Below, one piece after another: positions 48,567 to 57,077 of a stretch of 64,000 nt of DNA. The stretch is from JBOCEF01 sp050586345. GTDB lineage: Bacteria; Pseudomonadota; Alphaproteobacteria; Rhodobacterales; Rhodobacteraceae. The notes under the pieces are model-generated. The model was not told where the DNA came from and searched no databases. It saw only the letters and a program-made list of their open reading frames with translations. Numbering within the stretch: position 1 is the first letter of the stretch; each line of letters starts with the position of its first letter. The stretch is from the NCBI RefSeq assembly GCF_050586345.1, contig NZ_JBOCEF010000020.1:1-64000 (forward strand). The letters run 5' to 3'. Position numbers and translations under genes: made by a program.

Positions 48567-48585
48567 TGATGAGGCGCGCTCATGG
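48567..48585. promoter_or_regulatory. predicted LysR operator, TGATGAGG-CGC-GCTCATGG
   Basis: One mismatch in the left half-site. It lies about 93 bp before the carboxymuconolactone-decarboxylase-family gene, which heads a plus-strand run of small redox genes. Confidence 0.65.
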
Positions 48586-48677
48586 GCAAGGTGACGCGAT
48601 CGGGCATTCAGGATCGCGCCGCGCACGCCAGATCAGGGGGTACGGGACGACCGAAACCCCCTGAAAGGATTTCTCTC

Positions 48678-49439
48678 ATGAAGATGCGACTCGCCGCTTC
48701 CGCCCTGGCCCTGATGACCTCCTCCGCCGCCGCCCAGGACGCCGGGCGGATCGTGCCCGACGCGGTCGCCACGGTCTCGCCGGCGCTGTCGGCGCACCTG
48801 GGCCAGTACCTGGCCGAGGGGCGGTGGGGGGACGAGGCGCTGTCGCCGCGCGACCGCGGGCTGATCACCTTCGCCGCGCTGATGACCCGGCACGAGGCGG
48901 ACGCGCTGGCGGCCCATGCCGAGCTGGCGCTGGACGCGGGCGTGACCCCGGCCGAGCTGTCGGAGGCGATCGCGCACCTGGCGTTCTACACCGGCGTCGG
49001 CAACGGTTTCGCGGCGGCCGAGGCGGTGGCCCCGGTGTTCGAGGCGCGCGGCATCGCCCCCGCCGACCTGCCGCCGGCGCAGGCCGAGCTGCTCGATTAC
49101 AACGAGGAGGCCGAGGCCGCCCGCCAGGACTTCGTGTCCTCGACCTATGGCGATGTCAGCCAGGGCGTGGTGGACGACACCCAGAAGCTGCTGTTCCTCG
49201 ACCTGTGGCGCCGTCCGGGGCTGGCCCCGCGGGACCGCTCGATGATCACGGTGGCGGGGCTGATCGCGGGCGGGCAGCCCGAGCAGATGACCTTCCACCT
49301 GAACCGCGCCATGGATAACGGGCTGACGAAGGCCGAGGCGGGCGCCATGCTCTCGCACCTCGCCTATTACGCGGGCTGGCCGAAGGTGTTCTCGGCCATG
49401 CCGGTGGCGAAGAAGACCTTCGGCGACCGCGCCGAGTAA
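48678..49439 (+). CDS. exported double-domain carboxymuconolactone decarboxylase (CMD) family protein
   Basis: A 253-residue protein with a signal peptide (MKMRLAASALALMTSSAAAQ) and two CMD/AhpD-like domains. The first is LSPRDRGLITFAALMTR...HLAFYTGVGNG, the second LAPRDRSMITVAGLIAGG...HLAYYAGWPK. The AhpD CxxC peroxidatic motif is absent, so decarboxylase or unknown chemistry is more likely than peroxidase. GAAAGGA precedes ATG 48678. Cupin and reductase genes follow, a common gene association. Confidence 0.9.
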   Translation: MKMRLAASALALMTSSAAAQDAGRIVPDAVATVSPALSAHLGQYLAEGRWGDEALSPRDRGLITFAALMTRHEADALAAHAELALDAGVTPAELSEAIAHLAFYTGVGNGFAAAEAVAPVFEARGIAPADLPPAQAELLDYNEEAEAARQDFVSSTYGDVSQGVVDDTQKLLFLDLWRRPGLAPRDRSMITVAGLIAGGQPEQMTFHLNRAMDNGLTKAEAGAMLSHLAYYAGWPKVFSAMPVAKKTFGDRAE

Positions 49440-49519
49440 GCGGCCGGACGACGGCGGCGGGGGCGGTGGCGCCTGCGCGCGCCCCCGCCCCCGCCCGGAC
49501 CGCCCGGAAAGGACGAGAG

Positions 49520-50158
49520 ATGAAGATCGGCATCCTGGGATCGGGCCGCATGGGCGGCGCGCTGGGGCGCAGCTGGGCCGCCGCGGGGCACGAGGTGATG
49601 TTCGCCTATGCCCGCCGCCCCGCGAAGCTCTCGGCGCTGGCGGCGGAGACCGGCGGGCGCGCCGGGACCGTGGCCGAGGCGGCGGAATGGGCCGACGCCG
49701 TGCTGCTCGCCGTGCACTGGACCCGGGTGGACGAGGTGCTGGATGCGGCCGGGGCGCTGGCGGGCAAGGTGGTGCTGACCTGCTGCGTGCCGCTGGACGA
49801 AGCCGACAGCGGCCTTGTCATCGGCCCCGATGACAGCGGCGCCGAGGCGCTGGCGCGGATGCGCCCCAAGGCGCTGGTGGCCGCGTGCTTCAACACCAAC
49901 CCGTCCGAGAGCTTCGCGCCGGTTTTCGCCGCGCGCGGGCAGGGGCCCGCCCCGCAGACGCTGGTTTACGGCGATGCGCGGGCGGCGGTGGATGTCGCCT
50001 CGGCCCTGGCGCGCGACGCGGGGTTCGAGCCGCTGGAGGCGGGCGGGCTGAGCACCGGGCGCTTCGCCGAGCCCTTCGCGATGGTGACGGCGGTGCTGGC
50101 CTATGGCACGCCCGGCGGCCCGGCGCTGACCTATCGATTCGAGAAGCTGCGCGCCTGA
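49520..50158 (+). CDS. NADPH-dependent F420 reductase-like oxidoreductase
   Basis: A 212-residue Rossmann-fold protein starting MKIGILGSGRMGGALGRSWA, an NADP-binding GxGxxG motif. Like NADPH:F420 oxidoreductases it has AVHWTRVDEVL and a Thr/Cys-rich middle (KVVLTCCVPLD), but alphaproteobacteria usually lack F420, so the true cofactor partner is unclear. The ATG at 49520 follows AAAGGACGAGAG. It is 80 bp downstream of the CMD gene, same strand. Confidence 0.85.
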   Translation: MKIGILGSGRMGGALGRSWAAAGHEVMFAYARRPAKLSALAAETGGRAGTVAEAAEWADAVLLAVHWTRVDEVLDAAGALAGKVVLTCCVPLDEADSGLVIGPDDSGAEALARMRPKALVAACFNTNPSESFAPVFAARGQGPAPQTLVYGDARAAVDVASALARDAGFEPLEAGGLSTGRFAEPFAMVTAVLAYGTPGGPALTYRFEKLRA

Positions 50159-50191
50159 GGTTTCGGGCGCGCGAAGACAAGGAAGACGGAC

Positions 50192-50587
50192 ATGAAGATC
50201 ACCAGGGCAGGACAGAACGCCTCGGCCAGGGGGCCGGAGGACTGGTTCACCGGGACCGTGCGGCTCGACCCGATGTTCGCGGCGGAAGCGCCGGGCCGGG
50301 TGAGCGGCGCGCAGGTGACGTTCGAACCGGGCGCCCGCACCGCCTGGCACACCCATCCCGCGGGGCAGACGCTGATCGTCACCTTCGGCCGCGGCCGCGT
50401 GCAGCGCGAGGGCGGCCCGGTGGAGGAGATCCGCCAGGGCGACGTGGTGTGGTTCCCGGCCGGGGAGAAGCACTGGCACGGCGCCGCGCCCGACACCGCG
50501 ATGTCGCATATCGCGATCCAGGAGGCGGTGGACGGCTCGGCCGTGACCTGGATGGAGAAGGTGTCCGACGAGGATTACGGCGGCTGA
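50192..50587 (+). CDS. small cupin, cytoplasmic paralogue
   Basis: A 131-residue single-domain cupin with metal ligands in WHTHPAGQ and HWHGAAPD. It is closely similar in motif order to the exported cupin at 45.6 kb but lacks a signal peptide. It belongs to the CMD-associated cupins, and the CMD gene is two genes upstream in the same run. Confidence 0.9.
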   Translation: MKITRAGQNASARGPEDWFTGTVRLDPMFAAEAPGRVSGAQVTFEPGARTAWHTHPAGQTLIVTFGRGRVQREGGPVEEIRQGDVVWFPAGEKHWHGAAPDTAMSHIAIQEAVDGSAVTWMEKVSDEDYGG

Positions 50588-50771
50588 TCGCCCCGCAGGG
50601 GGGAGCGGCCGGGTCTCGCGGCCTGCGCCGCATCGCCCGCCCGCCCGGGCCTGCCGGCCCTTCCCCCCTGGCGCCCGGCCCCCCGCGCCATTCCGCGCCC
50701 CCGGGGGCGAGCGCCGTTTCCGCGGCCCGGCGATGCGCCGGGCCGCGCGCCTGCTTGAAGGAGACCTCGCC

Positions 50772-51461
50772 ATGCCGCGTCCGCGCATCACCTGCCACAT
50801 GATCACCTCGCTGGACGGGCGGCTGCTGACCGAACGCTGGGGCCGTCCGCCCGAGGAGATCCTGGGCGTCTACGAGGAAGCCGAGGCGCGGCTGGACGCG
50901 CAGGGCTGGATCGTGGGGCGCGTCTCGATGGCCGAGCTGGTGGGCGAGGGGGCGCCGAACATCGAGGCGGGGGCCGAAGGGTCTCCGCGCGCCGACGTGA
51001 TCGCCGCGCCGGGCGCCGGGCGCGTGGCGGTGGCGTTCGACCGGGACGGGCGGCTGGACCCGCAGGAGAACACCTGCCACGGCGATCACCTCGTGCTGGT
51101 GGTCTCGACCCGGGTGGCGCAGGCGCATGTGGACCGGCTGGCGGCGCGCGGGGTCTCGGTGATCTTCGCCGGGAAGGCGGGCGACGAGATCGAGGACGCG
51201 CTGTCGCGCATCGCCGCCGGGTTCGGGGTCGATCACCTGCTGCTCTGCGGCGGCGGGGTGATGAACGCGGCCTTCCTCGAGGCCGGGCTGGTGGATGAGA
51301 CGAGCACGATCCTGTTCCCCGTGCTCGACGGCGCGCGGAGGATCCCGGCGATCTATGACGGCGCCGACTCGAGCGCGGCGGCGGCGGCGCTGGAACTGCT
51401 CTCGGTCGACACGCTGACGGGCGGCGCGGCCTGGCTGCGCCACAAGGTGCTGCGGGGATGA
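50772..51461 (+). CDS. dihydrofolate reductase / RibD C-terminal-like reductase
   Basis: A 229-residue protein of the RibD C-terminal fold: starts CHMITSLDGRLLTERWG with the SLDG motif, and ends with GVDHLLLCGGGVMNAAFLEAGLVDE and GGAAWLRHKV. Such proteins are NADPH reductases of pterin-like or other substrates. ATG 50772 has GAAGGAGACC upstream. It ends at 51461, next to the frameshifted MFS gene. Confidence 0.88.
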   Translation: MPRPRITCHMITSLDGRLLTERWGRPPEEILGVYEEAEARLDAQGWIVGRVSMAELVGEGAPNIEAGAEGSPRADVIAAPGAGRVAVAFDRDGRLDPQENTCHGDHLVLVVSTRVAQAHVDRLAARGVSVIFAGKAGDEIEDALSRIAAGFGVDHLLLCGGGVMNAAFLEAGLVDETSTILFPVLDGARRIPAIYDGADSSAAAAALELLSVDTLTGGAAWLRHKVLRG

Positions 51462-51495
51462 CCGGCGCGGAGCCCGCGCCGCCCTGCGCGGGGCC

Positions 51496-52823
51496 GTGAC
51501 CGATGCGCCGCTGGCGCTGGTCGCGGGCGCGACGATGCTGGCGCTGGTGGTGTTCACCGCGGTGCTGACCACGCTTCCGGCGATGACGGCGGACCTGGGC
51601 CTCTCCGCGGCGCAGCAGGCCTGGGGATGAGCGGCATGCCCCTCGGGGCCGCCTGCGGGCTGCTGGCCGCGGGGGCGGCGGGGGATTCGCGCGGACGCCG
51701 CCGCGTGTTCCTCGGGGGGCTGTGGCTGACGGCGCTCGCCTCGGTCGGGGCGGCGCTGGCGCCCTCGGGCTGGGCGCTGATCGCGGCGCGGGTGGTGCAG
51801 GGGCTGGGCAGCGCCGGGATCATGGCCTGCGGGCTGGGCCTGCTGGGGCTGGTCTATGACGGCCCGGCGCGGGCGCGCGCCGCCGGGGTCTGGGCCGCGG
51901 GGCTCGGGGCCGGGGTGGCGGTGGGGCCGATCCTGGCGGGGCTGGTCCCCGGCCCGGATGGCTGGAGCGGCATCCACTGGATCTGCGCCGCCGCCGCCGC
52001 CGGGCTGGCGACGCTGGCCCGCCCGCGCCTGCCCGAGACGCCGCGCCTGCCCGCGCCGCCGGACCTTGCGGGCGCGGTCCTGCTGATGGTCGGGCTGGGC
52101 TGTCTGCTCTCGGCCCTGACGGTGCTGCGCAGCGGCGGGATCGGCCCCGCGGCGGGGCTGGCGGCGGCGGGCGCGGCGCTGCTCGGCGCCTTAGCGGCGG
52201 TGGAGCGCCGGGCGCCGCACCCGATCCTGCGGCTCGATTTGTTCCGCCGCGCCGATTTCGCCGGGGCGACGCTGGCCGCCTTCGCCTCGGGCGCCGGGGT
52301 CTTGGCGCTGATGTCCATGGTCCCGACCGTGCTGGTGCGCGGGCTGGGGGAGACCCCGCTCGAGGCCGCCGCGGTGCTGCTGGCCTGGTCGGCGGTCACC
52401 GCCGTCGCCGCGCTGGGCGCGGGGGGGCTGAGCTTCGGCCTCTCGCCGCGGATGCGGGTGATCGCGGCGATGGGGGGCTGCACGCTGGGGCAGCTTTTGC
52501 TGCTGCTTCTGGTTCCGGGCGCGGGCTGGGCGGCGGCGCTGCCGGGGCTGCTGGCGGCGGGGGTGTCGAACGGGCTGCTGAACGCCGCGCTCGGCCATGC
52601 CGCGGTGCAGACCGTGCCGCCCGAGCGGCAGGCGATGGGATCGGCGGCCAACAACACGGCGCGCTATGTCGGTTCGGCCTTCGGGATCGAGCTGATCTCG
52701 CTGCTCACCGCCGCGCCGGGGCAGGCGGCGCTGTTCGATGGCTGGCGCTGGTCGGTGCTGGCCTGCGCGGGGGCGAGCCTTCTCGGCATCGCCGCCATGC
52801 TGGCGCTGGGGCGGCGGGGCTGA
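51496..52823 (+). pseudogene. MFS transporter interrupted by a frameshift
   Basis: A DHA2/Bcr-like drug exporter in two frames. From GTG 51496 the first frame encodes TM1 and the loop (LALVVFTAVLTTLPAMTADL, then GLSAAQQAW) and then stops at TGA 51628-51630. The second frame from 51627 continues MSGMPLGAACGLLAAGAAGD with about 11 TM segments to 52823. QAW then xMSGMPLG is the conserved join in this family. It needs six bases where five exist, so one G is missing from the run at 51623-51626. This is either a real disruptive mutation or a homopolymer sequencing error. The last 398 codons are otherwise intact. Confidence 0.8.
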
Positions 52824-52925
52824 TCGGCAAAGGCGGTCCGTCCCCCCCATCGCCCCTCTGGTCAGGCGGGCCGCGCCGCGCTACCCCTCGGGCCGGTTTC
52901 CGGCGCCGGATGGGAGTTGCGCGAG

Positions 52926-53549
52926 ATGAAATTCGACGAGACCGCCCGCGCCGCGCTGTCCGAGGTCCTGCGCTGGCGCCGCGACGTGCGCCATTTCCGC
53001 CCCGATCCGCTGGACGAGGCGGTGCTGGACCGGCTGCGCGCGGCGATGGAGCGGGCGCCCTCGGTCGGCAACAGCCGCCCCTGGCGGGTGCTGCGGGTCG
53101 AGGACAAGGCCCTGCGCGCCGCGGTCAAGGCCAGCTTCCAGCGCTGCAACGCCGAGGCCGCCGCGGGATACCGGGGCGAGAAGGCGCAGGCCTACGCCCA
53201 GCTGAAGCTGCAAGGCATGGACCAGGCGCCGGTGCAGCTGGCGGTGTTCACCGAGACCGATCCCGAGGCGGGCGCCGGCCTCGGCCGCCGCACCATGCCC
53301 GAGACGCTGCGCCAGTCGACCGCCATGGCCATCCACACCCTCTGGCTCGCCGCGCGGGCCGAGAATGTGGGCATGGGCATGGTGTCGATCATCGACCCGG
53401 AGGAAGTGGCGCAGATCCTCTCCGCCCCGGCGAACTGGGCCTTCGAGGGCTGGATCTGCCTCGGCCATACCGAGTTCGACGACGACACCCCGCTGCTCGC
53501 CCGCGTCGGCTGGCAGGAGGATGCGGAGACGGTCTGGAAGACGGTCTGA
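52926..53549 (+). CDS. bluB: nitroreductase-family protein, BluB-like (5,6-dimethylbenzimidazole synthase)
   Basis: A 207-residue flavoprotein of the BluB branch: RRDVRHFRPDPLDEAVLDRL, APSVGNSRPWRVLRVE and ENVGMGMVSIIDPEEV. BluB converts reduced FMN plus oxygen into dimethylbenzimidazole, the lower ligand of B12. The ATG at 52926 is used; GGAG lies 9 bases upstream. No other cobalamin gene is in the window, so the BluB call rests on motifs and not on context. A general nitroreductase is the alternative. Confidence 0.75.
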   Translation: MKFDETARAALSEVLRWRRDVRHFRPDPLDEAVLDRLRAAMERAPSVGNSRPWRVLRVEDKALRAAVKASFQRCNAEAAAGYRGEKAQAYAQLKLQGMDQAPVQLAVFTETDPEAGAGLGRRTMPETLRQSTAMAIHTLWLAARAENVGMGMVSIIDPEEVAQILSAPANWAFEGWICLGHTEFDDDTPLLARVGWQEDAETVWKTV

Positions 53550-53624
53550 ACGCGGGTCGGGCCCCCGGCGAGACCCGCGCGCGGCCGGGTCCGGCGGCGG
53601 CGGCGCCCCCGGGCAGGGCGGAGG

Positions 53625-54563
53625 TCAGAGGCCCTCGGCCTCGAGGATCCGCGCGGCCTTCTCGCAATCGGCGCCCATCTGCTCGACCAGCGCCTCGACG
53701 CCCTCGAACTTCGCCTCGCCGCGCAGGAAGGCCACCAGGCCCACCGACAGCTCGGCGCCGTAGAGGTCCCCGGAGAAGTCGAACAGGAACACCTCGAGAT
53801 TGGGCGCATAGGAGCCGAATTGCGGGCGCACCCCGATCGAGGCCGCGCCGCGATAGCGCCCCTTGCTCGGCCCGTCCAGCACGTCCACCGTCACCGCGTA
53901 GACGCCGAATTTCGGCTGGTGCAGCCCGTCGAGCGACATGTTCGCGGTGGGAAAGCCAAGCTCGCGCCCGCGCTTCTCGCCGTGGATCACCTCGCCGTCG
54001 ATGCGGTGGAGATGGCCGAGCATGTGCGCCGCCTCCTCGGGGCGCCCCTCGGCCAGCGCGGTGCGGATGGCGGTGGAGGAGAAGGCGTCCTCGCCCCCCA
54101 GCAGCGGCACGGCGGTGACGCCGAAGCCGTGATCGGCCCCGAGCGTCGCCAGCCCCTCGGCATCCCCCGCCCGGCCCTTGCCGAAGCGGAAATCGGCGCC
54201 GACGGCGACATGGGAGACGCCGAGGCCGTCGCCCAGCACGCGGCCCGCGAAATCCGCGGGGGCGAGGCCCGCGAGGTCGGCGTTGAAGGGAATGACGAAG
54301 AGGCGTTCCACCCCCAGCTTGGCCAGCCGGTGCGCGCGCGCATCGGCGGTCAACAGCCGGAAGGGCGGCGCGCCGGGGGCGAAGAAGGCGCGGGGATGCG
54401 GCTCGAACGTCACGACGCCCAGGGGGGCTTCCGGCCCGGCATGGGCGCGGGCGGCGTCGATCACGGTCTGGTGGCCGCGATGGACCCCGTCGAAATTGCC
54501 GAGCGCCACGGCCGCGCCGCGATCTTCGGCGCGGACCGCCTCGAGACCTTCGATGATGCGCAT
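53625..54563 (-). CDS. ribF: bifunctional riboflavin kinase / FAD synthetase
   Basis: A 312-residue cytoplasmic enzyme making FMN and FAD. The N-terminal adenylyltransferase domain has GNFDGVHRGHQ (ATP-binding HxGH-like) and SSTAIRTALAEG. The C-terminal riboflavin-kinase domain has RGRELGFPTANM and the substrate loop PNLEVFLFDFSGDLYG. The start MRIIEGLEAVRAEDRG at 54563 is typical. It is convergent with the BluB-like gene. Confidence 0.96.
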   Translation of the reverse strand: MRIIEGLEAVRAEDRGAAVALGNFDGVHRGHQTVIDAARAHAGPEAPLGVVTFEPHPRAFFAPGAPPFRLLTADARAHRLAKLGVERLFVIPFNADLAGLAPADFAGRVLGDGLGVSHVAVGADFRFGKGRAGDAEGLATLGADHGFGVTAVPLLGGEDAFSSTAIRTALAEGRPEEAAHMLGHLHRIDGEVIHGEKRGRELGFPTANMSLDGLHQPKFGVYAVTVDVLDGPSKGRYRGAASIGVRPQFGSYAPNLEVFLFDFSGDLYGAELSVGLVAFLRGEAKFEGVEALVEQMGADCEKAARILEAEGL

Positions 54564-54631
54564 GAACCCTCTCGCGACCCGGTGGGGACCCCGCCGCGGC
54601 GGGGCCGCGGGGCCGCGCGGGGCGGCCGGGG

Positions 54632-55075
54632 TCAGTCGAACTTGCGGGACGGCGCCAGAACCAGCGCGTCGCCTTTCAGAACGACCGTATCGCCCACGAG
54701 GCATTTGCAATCAAGGGTGACGCGGCGCTTGCCGTAGTCGATGTCGCGCACGGTGACCTCGGCATGGACCGAGTCGCCGGGGCGGACGGGGGCCATGAAC
54801 TTGAGGTTCTGCGACATGTAGATCGCGCCGTGGCCCGGCAGCTGCTCGCCGATCACGGCCGAGATCAGCGAGGCGGTGAGCATCCCGTGCGCGATCCGGC
54901 CGCCGAAGAACGTGTCCTGGGCGTATTCCTCGTCCATGTGGACGGGATTGTGGTCGGTCGACACCTCGGCGAACATCGCGATGTCGCGGTCCTCGATGGT
55001 CTTGCGCACGTAACGGGACATGCCGATTTCCATGTCCTCGATGCAGATCGTGCCGCGGGGCAGATTGTCGAACAT
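54632..55075 (-). CDS. MaoC-family (R)-specific enoyl-CoA hydratase
   Basis: A 147-residue single hot-dog domain with catalytic motif DHNPVHMDEEYAQDTFFGGRIAHGM. It probably hydrates enoyl-CoA, as PhaJ does for polyhydroxyalkanoate synthesis. The ATG at 55075 follows AGGAGAGCGAG. It lies 70 bp before ribF on the same strand. Confidence 0.9.
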   Translation of the reverse strand: MFDNLPRGTICIEDMEIGMSRYVRKTIEDRDIAMFAEVSTDHNPVHMDEEYAQDTFFGGRIAHGMLTASLISAVIGEQLPGHGAIYMSQNLKFMAPVRPGDSVHAEVTVRDIDYGKRRVTLDCKCLVGDTVVLKGDALVLAPSRKFD

Positions 55076-55383
55076 CTCGCTCTCCTGGTCCAAGACCCGT
55101 GTTCCCGTGCCGCGGGGGGACGTCCCCGCCTGTGTCGCCTGCGCGGGGGGCTGGGTGATTCACCCGGGTTACCCCTGCGCTGCACTGCACATAACCTTTC
55201 GGAGGCGAGGGCGCAACAATCTTGCGCAATTTTTCTGCGGCACATTGGTCGCATATGGAACTTTGTTGCGCCGTCTTTGCGCCGGACTCGCGGGGCGTCC
55301 GGCGCGGCGCGCGGGCGCGCAAAACGCGAAACCCGCCGCGCGGATGCGCGGCAGGCGTGTGGAGCTCGGCGGTTCGGGAAGGG
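55076..55383. other. spacer between the MaoC gene and the DsbD-like gene
   Basis: A 308-base region with a less GC-rich middle (around 55190-55260) that may be the MaoC promoter on the minus strand. No gene or repeat recognised. Confidence 0.45.
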
Positions 55384-56178
55384 TCAGCGGCAGCCGAAGG
55401 CGACCATGGCCTGGTCGTCGCCGAGAAGCGTCACGTCGATGCTGTCGCGGTCCACCCACTGGTCCTCGCTCAGCAGCTCGACCTCGGCGCCCGCAAGGAT
55501 CGCGTCGCCGTCGAGCGTGACCTCGGCCGGGGCGATCCAGACGTCCTCGCCCGCCTCGACCACCACGACGGGCGGTGTGGTGAAGGGGGCGGCGGCGCGG
55601 AACCGGCCCTCGAACCGGCGCTGCAGGCCGGCGCCGGCGATGGTGCAACGCTCGACCGACAGCCCGGCCTCGGCGGCGGGCAGGATGCGGGCGGCCCAGG
55701 CGGCGCGGATCGGCGCCTCGCCCCCGGTCTCGCCCGGGGCGATGTCGATGGCGAGCTCGGCGGCCTCGGGCACGCAGATGTCCGAGCAGACGCCGTATTC
55801 CATCGACAGCCGCAGCGCGATCGGCTGGGCGGGGTCGACCGGGGTGACGCGCAGGGGCAGCGTCACCTCCTCCTTGTAGCCGATGGTGCGGTAGCCGAAC
55901 GCCTCGAACGCGTGGGGGCGGGGCCAGAGGACCTGCACGTCCGCGACGTTCGAGGAGCCGGACCAGTCGAAGCGCGGCGGGATGCCCGCGTCGCCGGGGT
56001 TGCGCCAATAGGTCTTCCACCCCGGCGCCAGCGCGATGCGCAGCCCGGCGAGGCGCGCGCCGTCCTCCTGCTGCCAGCCGGGCAGCAGGCCCGCGTCGGC
56101 GCGGGGCCCCGGGCCGGCGGCGAGGGCGGGCGCGGCGGCGGCGCAGGCGATCAGGAGGGCGGGATAGGTTCTGTTCAT
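55384..56178 (-). CDS. periplasmic DsbD N-terminal-domain protein (orphan)
   Basis: A 264-residue exported protein with a signal peptide (MNRTYPALLIACAAAAPALAA) and one immunoglobulin-like DsbD N-terminal domain: PGWKTYWRNPGDAGIPPRFDW and a Cys pair in MEYGVCSDICVPEAAEL. In ScsB/DsbD this domain is fused to a TM electron conduit and a thioredoxin domain; here those are absent. It may be a reductant-acceptor module that works with a separate membrane partner, for example a CcdA-type protein elsewhere. A DsbA-like protein is at 2.1 kb. Confidence 0.85.
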   Translation of the reverse strand: MNRTYPALLIACAAAAPALAAGPGPRADAGLLPGWQQEDGARLAGLRIALAPGWKTYWRNPGDAGIPPRFDWSGSSNVADVQVLWPRPHAFEAFGYRTIGYKEEVTLPLRVTPVDPAQPIALRLSMEYGVCSDICVPEAAELAIDIAPGETGGEAPIRAAWAARILPAAEAGLSVERCTIAGAGLQRRFEGRFRAAAPFTTPPVVVVEAGEDVWIAPAEVTLDGDAILAGAEVELLSEDQWVDRDSIDVTLLGDDQAMVAFGCR

Positions 56179-56296
56179 GAGGTCTATGTAACCTCTGTCG
56201 CGAGCCTGCGGGAGAGGGCGGCGTTCACAAGGCGGCGACCGTACCGCAATGCAACCAAGCGGAAGATTGATCGCGGGAGGGCGCTGGGTCATCATC

Positions 56297-56887
56297 ATGC
56301 CCATGGATCGTTCAAACACCGTAACCCACGACGGATCGCTGACCGGCTCGATGCTGATCGCGTCCCCCGCCATGGGCGACCCGCGCTTCGAGCACACGCT
56401 GATCTATGTCTGCGCCCATTCCGAGGAAGGGGCGATGGGGCTTATCGTGAACAAGCCGAGCCGCGAGGTGGACGTGGGCGACCTGCTGCAGCAGCTGAAG
56501 ATCGACAAGACCCCGGACGCCGAGGGCATCCGGGTGCATTTCGGCGGCCCGGTGGAGATGGGGCGCGGCTTCGTGCTCCATTCCGATGATTTCGAGACGC
56601 CGGGCGTGACCCAGAAGCTCCAGGACGGGCTGGCGCTGACCGCGACGGTGGAGATCCTGCGCGCCATCGCCCGGGGCCGGGGGCCGAAGCGGGCGATCCT
56701 GGCGTTGGGCTATGCGGGCTGGTCCTCGGGGCAGCTGGAGGCGGAGATGCAGGCCAATGGTTGGCTGACCTGCCCGGGCGACCCGGCGCTGGTCTTCGAC
56801 ACCGAGGACGAGGCGAAATGGGCCGCGGCGCTGGGCGTCCTCGGCATCTCGCCGTCCGAGCTGTCGGCGACGGGCGGCACGGCCTGA
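56297..56887 (+). CDS. YqgE/AlgH family protein (UPF0301)
   Basis: A 196-residue cytoplasmic protein of unknown biochemical role, widely conserved. Signatures are GSMLIASPAMGDPRFEHTLIYV, GAMGLIVNKPS, VHFGGPVEMGRGFVLH and ALGYAGWSSGQLEAEM. Several starts are possible; ATG 56297 is chosen, with another six bases downstream. Divergent from the DsbD-like gene. Confidence 0.93.
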   Translation: MPMDRSNTVTHDGSLTGSMLIASPAMGDPRFEHTLIYVCAHSEEGAMGLIVNKPSREVDVGDLLQQLKIDKTPDAEGIRVHFGGPVEMGRGFVLHSDDFETPGVTQKLQDGLALTATVEILRAIARGRGPKRAILALGYAGWSSGQLEAEMQANGWLTCPGDPALVFDTEDEAKWAAALGVLGISPSELSATGGTA

Positions 56888-57077
56888 GCCCTTTTAACCT
56901 GGACTGACGGCTGCGCCGCCGCGGCCGCGCGCTCAAGGGCCTGCGGTCCCGCCCACGGCCCGCACGCGCCCCGGCGGCGGGATCGCCCGTGGAGGGCGTT
57001 CCGCGGGGCGCGCGAGGGGGCGCTGCGCCCCGCGGCGGGCGTCCCCGGCATCGGGGCGCCGCGCATGGCAGGACGGC

